Shown: in pieces, positions 1 to 5,971 of the stretch | How the letters are laid out: the number at the start of each line of letters is the position of its first letter | Numbering within the stretch: position 1 is the stretch's first letter | Made by a program: the position numbers and the translations under genes | Notes under the pieces: model-generated | The model's input: only the letters and a program-made list of their open reading frames with translations | Database searches by the model: none | What the model was told of the DNA's origin: nothing | NCBI GenBank assembly: GCA_028866595.1 | Contig: JAGWHV010000018.1 | Span: 1-13,115 of the forward strand | From: Patescibacteria group bacterium | GTDB lineage: Bacteria > Patescibacteriota > Minisyncoccia > Phycocordibacterales > UBA6065 | Length of the DNA: 13,115 bases | Direction of reading: 5' to 3'

Positions 1-131
1 ATGACGGACATCGCATAGTCGAGATACGACTCGCGCATCTCCGTGGTGATCGACCTGGCTATTATCCCTTTCGAGCTAGCTGCTGGAGATTTCGCCTCTG
101 GTGCTGGAGGATTTGGCTGTTTCGGACTCAT
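1..131 (-). CDS. gyrA: DNA gyrase subunit A, N-terminal fragment
   Basis: The minus strand from the ATG at 131 encodes 43 codons and runs off the window. After a 22-residue proline/alanine-rich N-terminal tail the peptide reads ITTEMRESYLDYAMSVI. This is the conserved start of type IIA topoisomerase A subunits, just before the region leading to the winged-helix domain and catalytic tyrosine, which lie outside the window. GyrA cuts and rejoins DNA to introduce negative supercoils together with GyrB. ParC has a similar N-terminus, so a topoisomerase IV A subunit is the main alternative; CPR genomes usually carry a single pair annotated as gyrase. The gene is the third in a minus-strand group and has its own promoter overlapping the end of the preceding gene. 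No Shine-Dalgarno sequence precedes the start. Confidence 0.88.
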   Translation of the reverse strand, partial: MSPKQPNPPAPEAKSPAASSKGIIARSITTEMRESYLDYAMSV

Positions 132-177
132 GGTGTAAGACAAAAATAATAGCTCTAAACAAGCTTATCGTCCTTGT

Positions 178-206
178 AGTATAGCATTTTTCCGCTATTC
201 AGACAA
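178..206 (-). promoter_or_regulatory. gyrA promoter with extended -10
   Basis: On the minus strand TTGTCT (206-201) is followed by a 17-nt spacer and TATACT (183-178). TGC directly before the hexamer makes an extended -10. Predicted transcription starts near 171, giving a leader of about 40 nt before the gyrA ATG at 131. The -35 box lies inside the last codons of the upstream membrane-protein gene. This is a motif reading; no expression evidence. Confidence 0.55.
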
Positions 207-515
207 AGTGCTCGTGCCGTTTGCGACTGTGCTCGTGCTGTCTGCCGCCGCGGTCGAGCTCGATACGCTCTGTATCGCCTGCTCTGTATTATTGATGAGC
301 TGTCCCACCTGACTGCTGAACGAAGAAAGCGTGTCCTTGAGGCTCGGGACATTGCTGTTCGCGGGCAATGCGAAATCGGTGGCGCTTATCCGCATGGCCA
401 TGCCGATGCCCCAGATCACGGCGACGATGAGGGTGATCGAGAGCGACATCAAAAATACGGCCTTGCGCCTTTCTGCCTCGGGCTTTTTGCGGAGCTTGTC
501 GAAAAAATCGAACAT
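195..515 (-). CDS. Small single-pass membrane protein with Ser/Thr-rich tail
   Basis: This 106-residue protein is not a family I can name. Residues 1-19 are basic and charged (MFDFFDKLRKKPEAERRKAV), residues about 20-41 form one hydrophobic helix, and the rest is a Ser/Thr/Ala-rich, low-complexity region predicted to lie outside the membrane. The positive charge before the helix suggests the N-terminus stays in the cytoplasm. The start at 515 is 3 nt after the stop of the metallo-beta-lactamase-fold gene, so the two are almost certainly co-transcribed. The stop overlaps the gyrA promoter. No Shine-Dalgarno sequence is visible. The function is unknown; an envelope anchor or a partner of the upstream protein are possibilities only. 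Confidence 0.75.
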   Translation of the reverse strand: MFDFFDKLRKKPEAERRKAVFLMSLSITLIVAVIWGIGMAMRISATDFALPANSNVPSLKDTLSSFSSQVGQLINNTEQAIQSVSSSTAAADSTSTVANGTSTLSE

Positions 516-518
516 GGT

Positions 519-1151
519 CTATGCCGCCGGCAAAAGGACGACGACGTCAGCCTCTTTGCCGTCGAGGTCTTTTTTCTTGAGAGTGAGCTTGTCCTGCGGC
601 TTGTCGGCCTCTTCGCCGGCTTCTTTCAGGAAAGCCTTGAGCGCCGCGCTGTTGCCGAAAGAGAGCGGGATGATGAGCTTCGGCTCGACCTTGACCGCGA
701 GCTTGTACGCGTCGGCTGGCGAGAGCGTTCCCTCCGCGCCGACAGGCACGAAGAGAACGTCGACATCGTCGAGCGCCTCGGAGGCATCGTCAGGGATGTC
801 TTTGCCGACATGAGCGCCGAGAAAGCAAAGATTCATATTCTCGAGATGGACCGTATACAAAGTGTTGAGCCTGTATTCCCCGCCGTATCTTGAATCCGAC
901 TTGAATCCTTTGATAAAGACCTCCTTGATCTCGTATTCGCCTGGGCCGGTGATAGCGAACGCTTGCTTCTCGCCAAAAGAAACTTGGTCGAGGCCGTTCA
1001 TATCGGCGTCATTTATAGACACCAGAGCGATGTCAGCGCCGAATCGGACGGGCTTGAATCTCTTTGAATCTTTGGAGACGGGATTGACGGCGAGAGTGAT
1101 GTCGCCGAATTGGACTTTCACGAACGCCCCGCCTTGATATGTGATTACCAT
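519..1151 (-). CDS. Degenerate metallo-beta-lactamase-fold protein
   Basis: The 210-residue protein has the order of a UlaG-like, single-domain metallo-beta-lactamase fold: MVITYQGGAFVKVQFGDITL, then the strand that normally leads to the HxHxDH zinc motif, then a GPGEYE segment, FLGAHVGK, and FVPVGAEGTLSPADA. The zinc ligands are absent: the HxHxDH position reads SINDADMNG, and the later PxH(Y) position reads PLSFG. The protein is therefore probably not a zinc hydrolase and may bind or scaffold something. An upstream ATG at 1187 exists, but the ATG at 1151 is preferred because TATACT sits exactly 6 nt before it, which predicts a leaderless mRNA starting at the ATG. It is first in a minus-strand group with the small membrane protein and gyrA. 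Confidence 0.78.
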   Translation of the reverse strand: MVITYQGGAFVKVQFGDITLAVNPVSKDSKRFKPVRFGADIALVSINDADMNGLDQVSFGEKQAFAITGPGEYEIKEVFIKGFKSDSRYGGEYRLNTLYTVHLENMNLCFLGAHVGKDIPDDASEALDDVDVLFVPVGAEGTLSPADAYKLAVKVEPKLIIPLSFGNSAALKAFLKEAGEEADKPQDKLTLKKKDLDGKEADVVVLLPAA

Positions 1152-1157
1152 GCGGAG

Positions 1158-1187
1158 AGTATAGTGCATCGGAGCATCTTTGCGCAA
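1158..1187 (-). promoter_or_regulatory. Leaderless promoter of the MBL-fold gene
   Basis: Minus-strand TTGCGC (1187-1182), an 18-nt spacer, and TATACT (1163-1158). The hexamer is followed by CTCCGC and then the ATG at 1151, so the expected +1 is the A of the start codon. Its -35 box overlaps that of the divergent rpsA promoter through the palindrome TTGCGCAA. Confidence 0.6.
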
Positions 1188-1208
1188 AGGCTGATGTTCT
1201 GGTAGTAT
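1180..1208 (+). promoter_or_regulatory. rpsA promoter with extended -10
   Basis: TTGCGC (1180-1185), a 17-nt spacer and TAGTAT (1203-1208), with TGG just before the -10. It shares the palindromic TTGCGCAA with the minus-strand promoter, so only one polymerase could bind at a time. Predicted start near 1215 leaves a leader of about 118 nt before the S1 gene. Confidence 0.55.
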
Positions 1209-1272
1209 GCGCCCTGCCAGTCCGATCGTCTGATCAGAACGGCATTACAAGGAAAAACCCTTGAAATTAACC

Positions 1273-1310
1273 CTCTCCCGCGAGCACGGCAACGAGACAC
1301 GAGCGGAGAG
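1273..1310 (+). promoter_or_regulatory. Possible hairpin in the rpsA leader
   Basis: CTCTCC (1273-1278) pairs with GGAGAG (1305-1310). After a bulged C, two more pairs form at 1280-1281 with 1303-1304. The hairpin ends 22 nt before the start codon. S1 genes are often autoregulated through their leader, but nothing here demonstrates that. Confidence 0.25.
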
Positions 1311-1332
1311 AAATTTCGGGCATTTTTCATTT

Positions 1333-2469
1333 ATGGTAAAAGAGAAAGAAATCAGCAAATCAGCGGCGGCGGCCGAGGCGGAAGCCGAGGCAAAGAAGCG
1401 GTCGGAGACCCCGATGGGCAAGATGCTCGCCGCGACCCCTACCCCGCCTAACGTCGGCGACCTCATCGAGGGCGCCGTCATCGCCATCGACAAAAAAGGC
1501 GTGTTCGTCGACCTTCCTCCGTTCGGTACAGGCATCATATACGGTCGCGAATACATCCTCGCTCGCGATGTCATCAAAAAAATAAACATCGGCGACAAAG
1601 TCTCGGCCAAGGTCGTCGACGCTTCGAACAAAGAAGGCTATATCGAGCTCTCTCTCAAGGAGGCCCGCCAGGCGCTCATCTGGACCGAAGCCGAGCAGGC
1701 CATCCTCGACAAAGCGGTCCTCGAGCTCCCTGTCAAAGAAGCGAACAAGGGCGGTCTCATCATCGAGTGGCAGGGTATCCAGGGCTTCTTGCCCGCCTCC
1801 CAGCTCAAGCCAGAGCATTATCCGCGCGTCCAGGACGGCGATAAGGATCGCATCCTTGAGGAGCTCAAGAAACTCGTCGGCCAGCGGCTCGCCGTCTCGA
1901 TCATCGGCGCTTTCCCTAAAGAGGGCAAACTCATATTCTCCGAAAAAAATCCTGTCGAGGCGAAAGACAAGACGACCGCCGTCGCCAAATTCAAAGTCGG
2001 CGACGAAGTCGAAGGCAAAGTCACCGGCACCGTCGACTTCGGCGTCTTCGTCAAGATTGATGAGGGTCTCGAAGGCCTCGTCCACATCTCCGAGATCGAT
2101 TGGGCGCTCGTCGACGATCCAAAGACGCGATTCAAAGTCGGCGATAAAGTCCGCGTCAAGGTCATCGAAGTCAAAGACGGCAAAGTCTCACTCTCGATCA
2201 AGGCTCTCAAGCCGAACCCATGGGCCGAAGCTGGCAAGAAATACAAGAAAGACATGGTCGTCAAAGGCATCGTCATCAAATTCAATCGCCACGGCGCCCT
2301 CGCCTCGATCGAGGAAGGCGTCGCCGGCCTCGTTCACGTCTCGGAATTCGGATCGGAAGAGAAGCTCCGCCAAAACCTCGAACTCGGCAAAGTCTATCCG
2401 TTCAAGATCACTCTTTTCGACGCGCCGAGCCAGAAAATGACCCTCTCCTACGCTGGAGACAAGAAGTAA
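1333..2469 (+). CDS. rpsA: Ribosomal protein S1-like, four S1 domains
   Basis: This 378-residue protein has an alanine/glutamate-rich charged N-terminus (1-35) and then four OB-fold S1 repeats at roughly 40-112, 125-205, 220-292 and 304-376. Repeat 3 is the most canonical (GKVTGTVDFGVFVKI, EGLEGLVHISE), and repeat 4 has GLVHVSE. S1 holds single-stranded mRNA on the 30S platform and helps start translation on mRNAs with weak or no Shine-Dalgarno sequences. Four repeats is shorter than the six of E. coli and is common in Gram-positive and CPR bacteria. The ATG at 1333 was chosen over the upstream TTG-initiated extension from 1261, whose residues look like untranslated leader. The gene is monocistronic with its own promoter and a strong terminator. 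An S1-domain RNA-binding protein other than the ribosomal one is the alternative. Confidence 0.88.
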   Translation: MVKEKEISKSAAAAEAEAEAKKRSETPMGKMLAATPTPPNVGDLIEGAVIAIDKKGVFVDLPPFGTGIIYGREYILARDVIKKINIGDKVSAKVVDASNKEGYIELSLKEARQALIWTEAEQAILDKAVLELPVKEANKGGLIIEWQGIQGFLPASQLKPEHYPRVQDGDKDRILEELKKLVGQRLAVSIIGAFPKEGKLIFSEKNPVEAKDKTTAVAKFKVGDEVEGKVTGTVDFGVFVKIDEGLEGLVHISEIDWALVDDPKTRFKVGDKVRVKVIEVKDGKVSLSIKALKPNPWAEAGKKYKKDMVVKGIVIKFNRHGALASIEEGVAGLVHVSEFGSEEKLRQNLELGKVYPFKITLFDAPSQKMTLSYAGDKK

Positions 2470-2470
2470 A

Positions 2471-2504
2471 AACAAAAGACACGACCGAGGTCGTGTCTTT
2501 TGTT
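2471..2504. terminator. Bidirectional terminator between rpsA and pth
   Basis: A perfect 15-bp stem, AACAAAAGACACGAC (2471-2485) with GTCGTGTCTTTTGTT (2490-2504), closes a CGAG loop. A-rich sequence on the left and T-rich on the right let it stop both convergent genes. Its right arm touches the pth stop codon at 2504-2506. Confidence 0.85.
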
Positions 2505-3145
2505 TACTTATTGAACGCGGCGTTGTATTCGCTCATGGCTCGTTCCGGAGATTCGCCGGCGGCCATCTCGAGGCAATCGACAACTTTCTTTATGACTTTT
2601 TTGAGATCGTCGGCTTCTTTGTCTTTGAATTCGGCGACGATGAAATTCTCGGTGATGGTATCGTGATCAGGCTTTTTGAGCTTGCCGGTCGCTGTCGCTG
2701 GAGTGATGCCGATCCTAATGCGATAGAAGGCCTCGGTGCCGACGGCCCGCATGACAGACTCGAGGCCTTTGTGGCCGCCCGAGCTTTTGTTCCAAGACAT
2801 CTTGGCTTTGCCGAGAGGTATGTCGAGGTCGTCGTGGACGACGATCATGTGAGGCAGAGCCTTTATCGATTTGCCTGAAGGGTCTTTGACTTTCTTCGGG
2901 CCCTCGGCGCCTTTGGCGAATTTGCCGACGGCTGCGCCGGATTTGTTCATGAATGTCTCCGGCAATACGAGCGTGACTTTCGTCTTGCCTATTTTGCCCG
3001 AGGTGACGAGCGCTTGGGCTTTTTTATCTGGCTCAAAATCGGCGAAGCCCGCTTTTTTGGCGAATCTCATCACCGCCTCGCGGCCCGAATTGTGCCGCGT
3101 GCCCTCGTACTCCGCTCCCGGATTTCCTAGTCCTATGATTAACAT
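2504..3145 (-). CDS. pth: Peptidyl-tRNA hydrolase
   Basis: The 213-residue protein begins MLIIGLGNPGAEYEGTRHNS, the signature of bacterial Pth. Pth releases peptides from peptidyl-tRNA that drops off ribosomes. Asn8 and His18 (TRHN), Asn67 (PETFMNKSG), the acidic VVHDDLD segment around 102-108, and GGHKG around 123-127 match the catalytic and substrate-binding set. Residues about 78-98 hold a lysine-rich stretch (KKVKDPSGKS) unlike the usual helix there. The ATG at 3145 is preferred over an upstream extension to 3319 because it starts the conserved fold and lies 6 nt after TATACT, predicting a leaderless mRNA. The extension would also run through the inverted repeat. It is convergent with rpsA and divergent from lepB. 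Confidence 0.95.
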   Translation of the reverse strand: MLIIGLGNPGAEYEGTRHNSGREAVMRFAKKAGFADFEPDKKAQALVTSGKIGKTKVTLVLPETFMNKSGAAVGKFAKGAEGPKKVKDPSGKSIKALPHMIVVHDDLDIPLGKAKMSWNKSSGGHKGLESVMRAVGTEAFYRIRIGITPATATGKLKKPDHDTITENFIVAEFKDKEADDLKKVIKKVVDCLEMAAGESPERAMSEYNAAFNK

Positions 3146-3151
3146 GCGCAC

Positions 3152-3157
3152 AGTATA
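3152..3157 (-). promoter_or_regulatory. pth -10 box, leaderless
   Basis: TATACT on the minus strand (3157-3152) is followed by GTGCGC and the ATG at 3145, so transcription should begin on the start codon. The arrangement closely matches that of the MBL-fold gene. No good -35 hexamer is visible; the region upstream is T-rich. Confidence 0.5.
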
Positions 3158-3171
3158 GAACATTTTTACAA

Positions 3172-3284
3172 AAGAGGCAGGGAATGTTCTTCTGAAGATC
3201 CTTTGGAGGCGCGACGGCGCCGAAACGAGGAAATTTCGTCCACCGAAATTTCCGTGATCTTCAGAAGAACATTCCCTGCCCCTT
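3172..3284. repeat. Nested inverted repeat: long stem enclosing two hairpins
   Basis: A perfect 25-bp inverted repeat (3176-3200 with 3256-3280) extends to 29 bp with one mismatch (3172-3200 with 3256-3284). Inside are two further perfect hairpins. One is GGCGC/GCGCC (3208-3212 with 3217-3221, loop GACG). The other is GGAAATTTCG/CGAAATTTCC (3229-3238 with 3244-3253, 5-nt loop). As single-stranded RNA or DNA it would fold into a three-way junction with very few unpaired bases. It fills most of the pth-lepB divergent intergenic region. It has no T-tract and lies upstream of both genes, so it is not a terminator for them. It could be a small mobile palindromic element, a structured RNA, or a protein-binding or recombination site. 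Confidence 0.85.
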
Positions 3285-3312
3285 GCGTCAACATATGTTT
3301 TCATACTACACT
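3283..3312 (+). promoter_or_regulatory. Possible lepB promoter
   Basis: TTGCGT (3283-3288), an 18-nt spacer and TACACT (3307-3312). It abuts the right arm of the inverted repeat and would give a leader of about 25-32 nt without a Shine-Dalgarno motif. The -10 is weaker than others in the window. Confidence 0.35.
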
Positions 3313-3344
3313 GATGCATCGATTAATCTTTTTCACTCGCGCAC

Positions 3345-3965
3345 ATGTCATTTGAAACCGAGCAGAGACCGACCGTGGCGCCTCCCGCCAAAAACGGCTC
3401 GTTCTGGAAAGAGCTCCTCGGCTATGCCCTCCTCGCTCTCGTTATCGTCGTGCCGATCCGGCTCTGGGTCGCTCAACCTTTCGTCGTGAATGGCTCGTCT
3501 ATGGATACGACGTTCAAAGACGGCCAGTACCTCGTCGTCGACGAGATCAGCTATCGTTTCTATGACCCGAAACGCGGCGACGTCCTCATATTTAAATATC
3601 CGCTCGACACATCGAAATACTTTATTAAGAGGCTCATCGGCTTGCCTGGAGAGACGGTCATCGTCAAAGACGGCGGCGTGACGATCGTCAACCAAGACCA
3701 TCCTCAAGGCATCAAGCTCGACGAGCCGTACGTGCACTCCCCCACGTATGGCGACATGACCGTTACTCTCGCTCCCGGCGAATACTTCGTTATGGGCGAT
3801 AACAGGCTCGTGAGCTCGGACTCGCGCGCCTGGGGGCCGGTGCCGAGATACGACATCATCGGCGAGCCGGTGATGCGGCTCTTGCCGCTCTCCCAGCTCG
3901 GCCTTTGGCCAGGCCAAGTGGCGAGCTCGACGATGTTCGACACGCTCAATTCGGCGAAAGAGTAG
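3345..3965 (+). CDS. lepB: Signal peptidase I
   Basis: This 206-residue type I signal peptidase removes signal peptides from exported proteins at the outer face of the cytoplasmic membrane. A short cytoplasmic tail (1-22) leads into one transmembrane helix (about 24-43). Then come the conserved boxes: PFVVNGSSMDTTF with nucleophile Ser52, YFIKRLIGLPGE with general base Lys95, and FVMGDNRLVSSDSRAWG (box E). One membrane anchor is typical of Gram-positive and CPR enzymes. The start is fixed by an in-frame stop 24 nt upstream with no other start codon between. It lies 25 nt before the HisRS-like gene and may be co-transcribed with it. The secreted protein at 9811-10731 is a plausible type of substrate. 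Confidence 0.95.
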   Translation: MSFETEQRPTVAPPAKNGSFWKELLGYALLALVIVVPIRLWVAQPFVVNGSSMDTTFKDGQYLVVDEISYRFYDPKRGDVLIFKYPLDTSKYFIKRLIGLPGETVIVKDGGVTIVNQDHPQGIKLDEPYVHSPTYGDMTVTLAPGEYFVMGDNRLVSSDSRAWGPVPRYDIIGEPVMRLLPLSQLGLWPGQVASSTMFDTLNSAKE

Positions 3966-3978
3966 CACTTAAAAACTT

Positions 3979-3984
3979 TTATAT
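3979..3984 (+). promoter_or_regulatory. Possible -10 of the HisRS-like gene
   Basis: TTATAT ends 6 nt before the ATG at 3991, the same spacing as the leaderless MBL-fold and pth promoters. No convincing -35 is seen, and read-through from lepB is equally possible. Confidence 0.3.
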
Positions 3985-3990
3985 ATCTAT

Positions 3991-5256
3991 ATGAGTCAAG
4001 CGGCACTAGCAAAGAGACCGACCACAAAAGGAAAGACGAAACGAGCAAAGATAGACCGCCCGAAATACGTCTCATATGACCATATAGACGCCATCGGCGA
4101 AGCCGCCCTCTTTTACGGGTTCACGCCGCTCGCCTTGCCGCACATCCATCCCGACGATTCCGCCGAAGCGAAAAAGATAAGCGAAGGCGAGATCGTCGTC
4201 GACCATGACGATCACCAGCACGGCGCCTCGGTACGTCTCGAGGAAAAAATTGCCCTTCTCCGCCTCTACGAGCGCGAAAAAATGTGGACCCAATCCCAGC
4301 CGGTCATGTTCTACTATCGCAAGCCGTTCGTCGGCGACCGCCGCAAGCCGAACCCGCACGAATCCCACCACGGCATGGAGATCATCGGCACGAATAAATC
4401 TATCGCCGAAGCCCTGCTCATCCAGGCGGCGCTCGCCGCCCTCAAAGACGCCGGCGAAAAAGACCTCCATGTCGAGATCAATTCTATCGGCGACAAGGAA
4501 TCGCTCACCCGCTTTACCCGCGAGATCACGGCGTATTATCGCAAGCGGGCCGCCGAGCTCCCTGTCAAATGCCGCGAAGCCATGAGAAAGGACGTCTTCA
4601 GCTTGCTCGGCTGCGACCACGAGGCCTGCCGCCGACTCGCCGAAGAATGCCCGAAATCGATCAATTTCCTCTCCGAGCGCTCGCGCCAGCACTTTAAAGA
4701 AGTCCTCGAATACCTCGAGACGCTCGAGATCCCTTACATCATCAAGAATGCTCTCGTCGCCAATCGCGACTACTGCAGTGAGACTGTCTTCGAGATCAGG
4801 AAAGACGATCCAGCTTCCCATCCGCTCGCCATCGGCATCCGCTATGACACCCTCGCCCGCCGCCTCGGCGCCAAAAAAGACCTCCCCGCCGTCGGCGTCT
4901 CTCTCGCTCTTTCCAGGAAAACTGCCAAGAGCGATATACTCAAGCCGAGCCGCATCACCAAGATCCTCGATCCGCAAGTCTGCTTCATGCAGCTCGGGTT
5001 CGAAGCGAAACTGAAAAGCCTCCGCGTCATCGAAGCTCTGCGCGAGGCTCGCGTCCCCGTCCTTCAATCGCTCGCCAAAGACAAGATCGCCGGCCAGGTT
5101 GGCATCGCCGAAAAAGCCCAAACGCCCGTCGTCGTCATCATGGGCAAGAAAGAAGCGATGGAGGACTCCGTCATCGTTCGCGAATCCGCCACTCGGTCGC
5201 AGGACACGATCCTCATTAAGGATCTCGCTCAACGGCTGAAGAAATATAAGGTATAG
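3991..5256 (+). CDS. Histidyl-tRNA synthetase-like protein with altered catalytic motifs
   Basis: This 421-residue protein aligns along most of its length with class II HisRS. Recognisable parts are MEIIG (129-133), VEINSIGD (161-168), the insertion-domain region with INFLSERSRQHF (224-235), LV..RDY.S.TVFEI (255-269), IRYDTLARRLG (283-293), and an HGTP anticodon-binding domain (about 335-421). The N-terminal KGTRD element is missing, replaced by a basic tail (1-25). The motif 2 FRxE reads FYYRKPF (107-113). The HisA sequence LVRGLDYY reads LVANRDYC (255-262), so the essential arginine is Ala257. GGRYDG reads GIRYDT, and the motif 3 ER reads SR. Normal histidine activation therefore seems doubtful. 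It may be a non-catalytic paralogue, like HisZ or the GCN2 HisRS-like domain but keeping the anticodon domain, or a strongly diverged hisS. It sits between lepB and rpsU. Confidence 0.72.
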   Translation: MSQAALAKRPTTKGKTKRAKIDRPKYVSYDHIDAIGEAALFYGFTPLALPHIHPDDSAEAKKISEGEIVVDHDDHQHGASVRLEEKIALLRLYEREKMWTQSQPVMFYYRKPFVGDRRKPNPHESHHGMEIIGTNKSIAEALLIQAALAALKDAGEKDLHVEINSIGDKESLTRFTREITAYYRKRAAELPVKCREAMRKDVFSLLGCDHEACRRLAEECPKSINFLSERSRQHFKEVLEYLETLEIPYIIKNALVANRDYCSETVFEIRKDDPASHPLAIGIRYDTLARRLGAKKDLPAVGVSLALSRKTAKSDILKPSRITKILDPQVCFMQLGFEAKLKSLRVIEALREARVPVLQSLAKDKIAGQVGIAEKAQTPVVVIMGKKEAMEDSVIVRESATRSQDTILIKDLAQRLKKYKV

Positions 5257-5264
5257 GTCTGAAC

Positions 5265-5293
5265 TTGAGCTTTTTAAGGCCCCGTGGTAGCAT
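5265..5293 (+). promoter_or_regulatory. rpsU-ybeY promoter
   Basis: TTGAGC (5265-5270), a 17-nt spacer and TAGCAT (5288-5293) preceded by TGG (extended -10). GTCTCGC follows, and the ATG at 5303 is 9 nt after the hexamer, so the leader would be only about 2 nt. Confidence 0.55.
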
Positions 5294-5302
5294 GTCTCGC
5301 AC

Positions 5303-5560
5303 ATGGCAACTATGACAACGAACGTAGAAGTAACGAGGAACGGAACAGAAAATCCATTGGGCGTATTGAGGCGCTTCACCAAGCGCGTCCAGGGCGCAGG
5401 CATTCTGCCGCGCGTGAGGGGCATTCGCTATCACGACCGAACGCTCTCCCACTACAAGCGCAAGATGCATACGCTCGAGGCTATCCGCCGCCGCGAAGAG
5501 CGCGTCGAGCTCATCAAACAGGGCAAGATCAATCCTGATATCCCTCGCGGCAGGCGATAG
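5303..5560 (+). CDS. rpsU: 30S ribosomal protein bS21
   Basis: An 85-residue basic protein with the bS21 core: NVEVTRNGTENPLGVLRRF, KRVQGAGILPRVRGIRYH and a lysine/arginine-rich C-terminal helix. bS21 sits by the 3' end of 16S rRNA and affects the anti-Shine-Dalgarno region during initiation. It is longer than E. coli bS21 (71 residues) through an extended C-terminus (QGKINPDIPRGRR). The start is ATG 5303 or possibly ATG 5312 (MTTNVEV); the near-leaderless promoter fits 5303. It is followed by ybeY after 5 nt, so the two form a translation-related operon. Confidence 0.88.
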   Translation: MATMTTNVEVTRNGTENPLGVLRRFTKRVQGAGILPRVRGIRYHDRTLSHYKRKMHTLEAIRRREERVELIKQGKINPDIPRGRR

Positions 5561-5565
5561 GCCGT

Positions 5566-5961
5566 ATGACGGATCGTTTTTCGCTCATACACAAGACGAG
5601 AGGCACGCTTCCCCGCGTGCCTTTGTCCGTTCCTTTCGCCCGTATCAAGGACGCCGCTCTCGGCCCTGAATACGATCTCTCTCTCGTCTTCGTCGGCGAC
5701 GCCGAAGCACGACGCCTCAACATCGAGCACCGTGGCAAAGACTATATCCCGAACATCCTCTCATTCGAGCTCGGACCCGATGCAGGCGAGATATTCATCA
5801 ATCCCGGCGAAGCGAAGCGCCAGGCAAAAAAATTCGGTCGGACTCCCACCAACATGATCGCATTCCTCTATATCCACGGCCTTTGTCATTTGAAAGGAAT
5901 GGAGCATGGCGCTACAATGGAGAGAACGGAGGCTCGACTTCGCAAGAAGTTCGGCATCTGA
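5566..5961 (+). CDS. ybeY: Endoribonuclease YbeY (16S rRNA maturation)
   Basis: The 131-residue protein carries the YbeY zinc motif near its C-terminus as HGLCHLKGMEHG (104-115), with His104, His108 and His114 as ligands; the usual ...GYDH has Glu in place of Asp. PNILSFEL (62-69) is the family's NVLSFP segment, and GEIFI (74-78) matches GDI.I. YbeY acts in 16S rRNA 3'-end maturation and 70S quality control. It is slightly shorter than typical (about 150 residues). It overlaps no neighbour but probably carries the ftsA promoter inside its last codons. Pairing with rpsU fits the role, since both act near the 16S 3' end. Confidence 0.92.
   Translation: MTDRFSLIHKTRGTLPRVPLSVPFARIKDAALGPEYDLSLVFVGDAEARRLNIEHRGKDYIPNILSFELGPDAGEIFINPGEAKRQAKKFGRTPTNMIAFLYIHGLCHLKGMEHGATMERTEARLRKKFGI
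5890..5918 (+). promoter_or_regulatory. Internal promoter for ftsA
   Basis: TTGAAA (5890-5895), a 17-nt spacer and TACAAT (5913-5918), a near-consensus sigma-70 type promoter inside the 3' end of ybeY. The start would be near 5925, giving a leader of about 47 nt before the ftsA ATG at 5972. It overlaps the codons for the YbeY zinc motif, so chance resemblance through coding constraint is possible. Confidence 0.5.
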
Positions 5962-5971
5962 CCTACTTTTC

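Noticed and set aside
1360..2085. Long minus-strand reading frame opposite rpsA (241 codons)
   Set aside because: It is the antisense shadow of the S1 gene in GC-rich DNA: acidic low-complexity product, no domain, no promoter.
3145..3319. N-terminal extension of pth to 3319
   Set aside because: It would translate through the inverted repeat and past the pth promoter; the Pth fold begins at MLIIGLGNPG.
4072..5424. 450-codon minus-strand frame opposite the HisRS-like gene
   Set aside because: The plus strand gives a recognisable HisRS-like protein; the antisense product has skewed composition and no family features.
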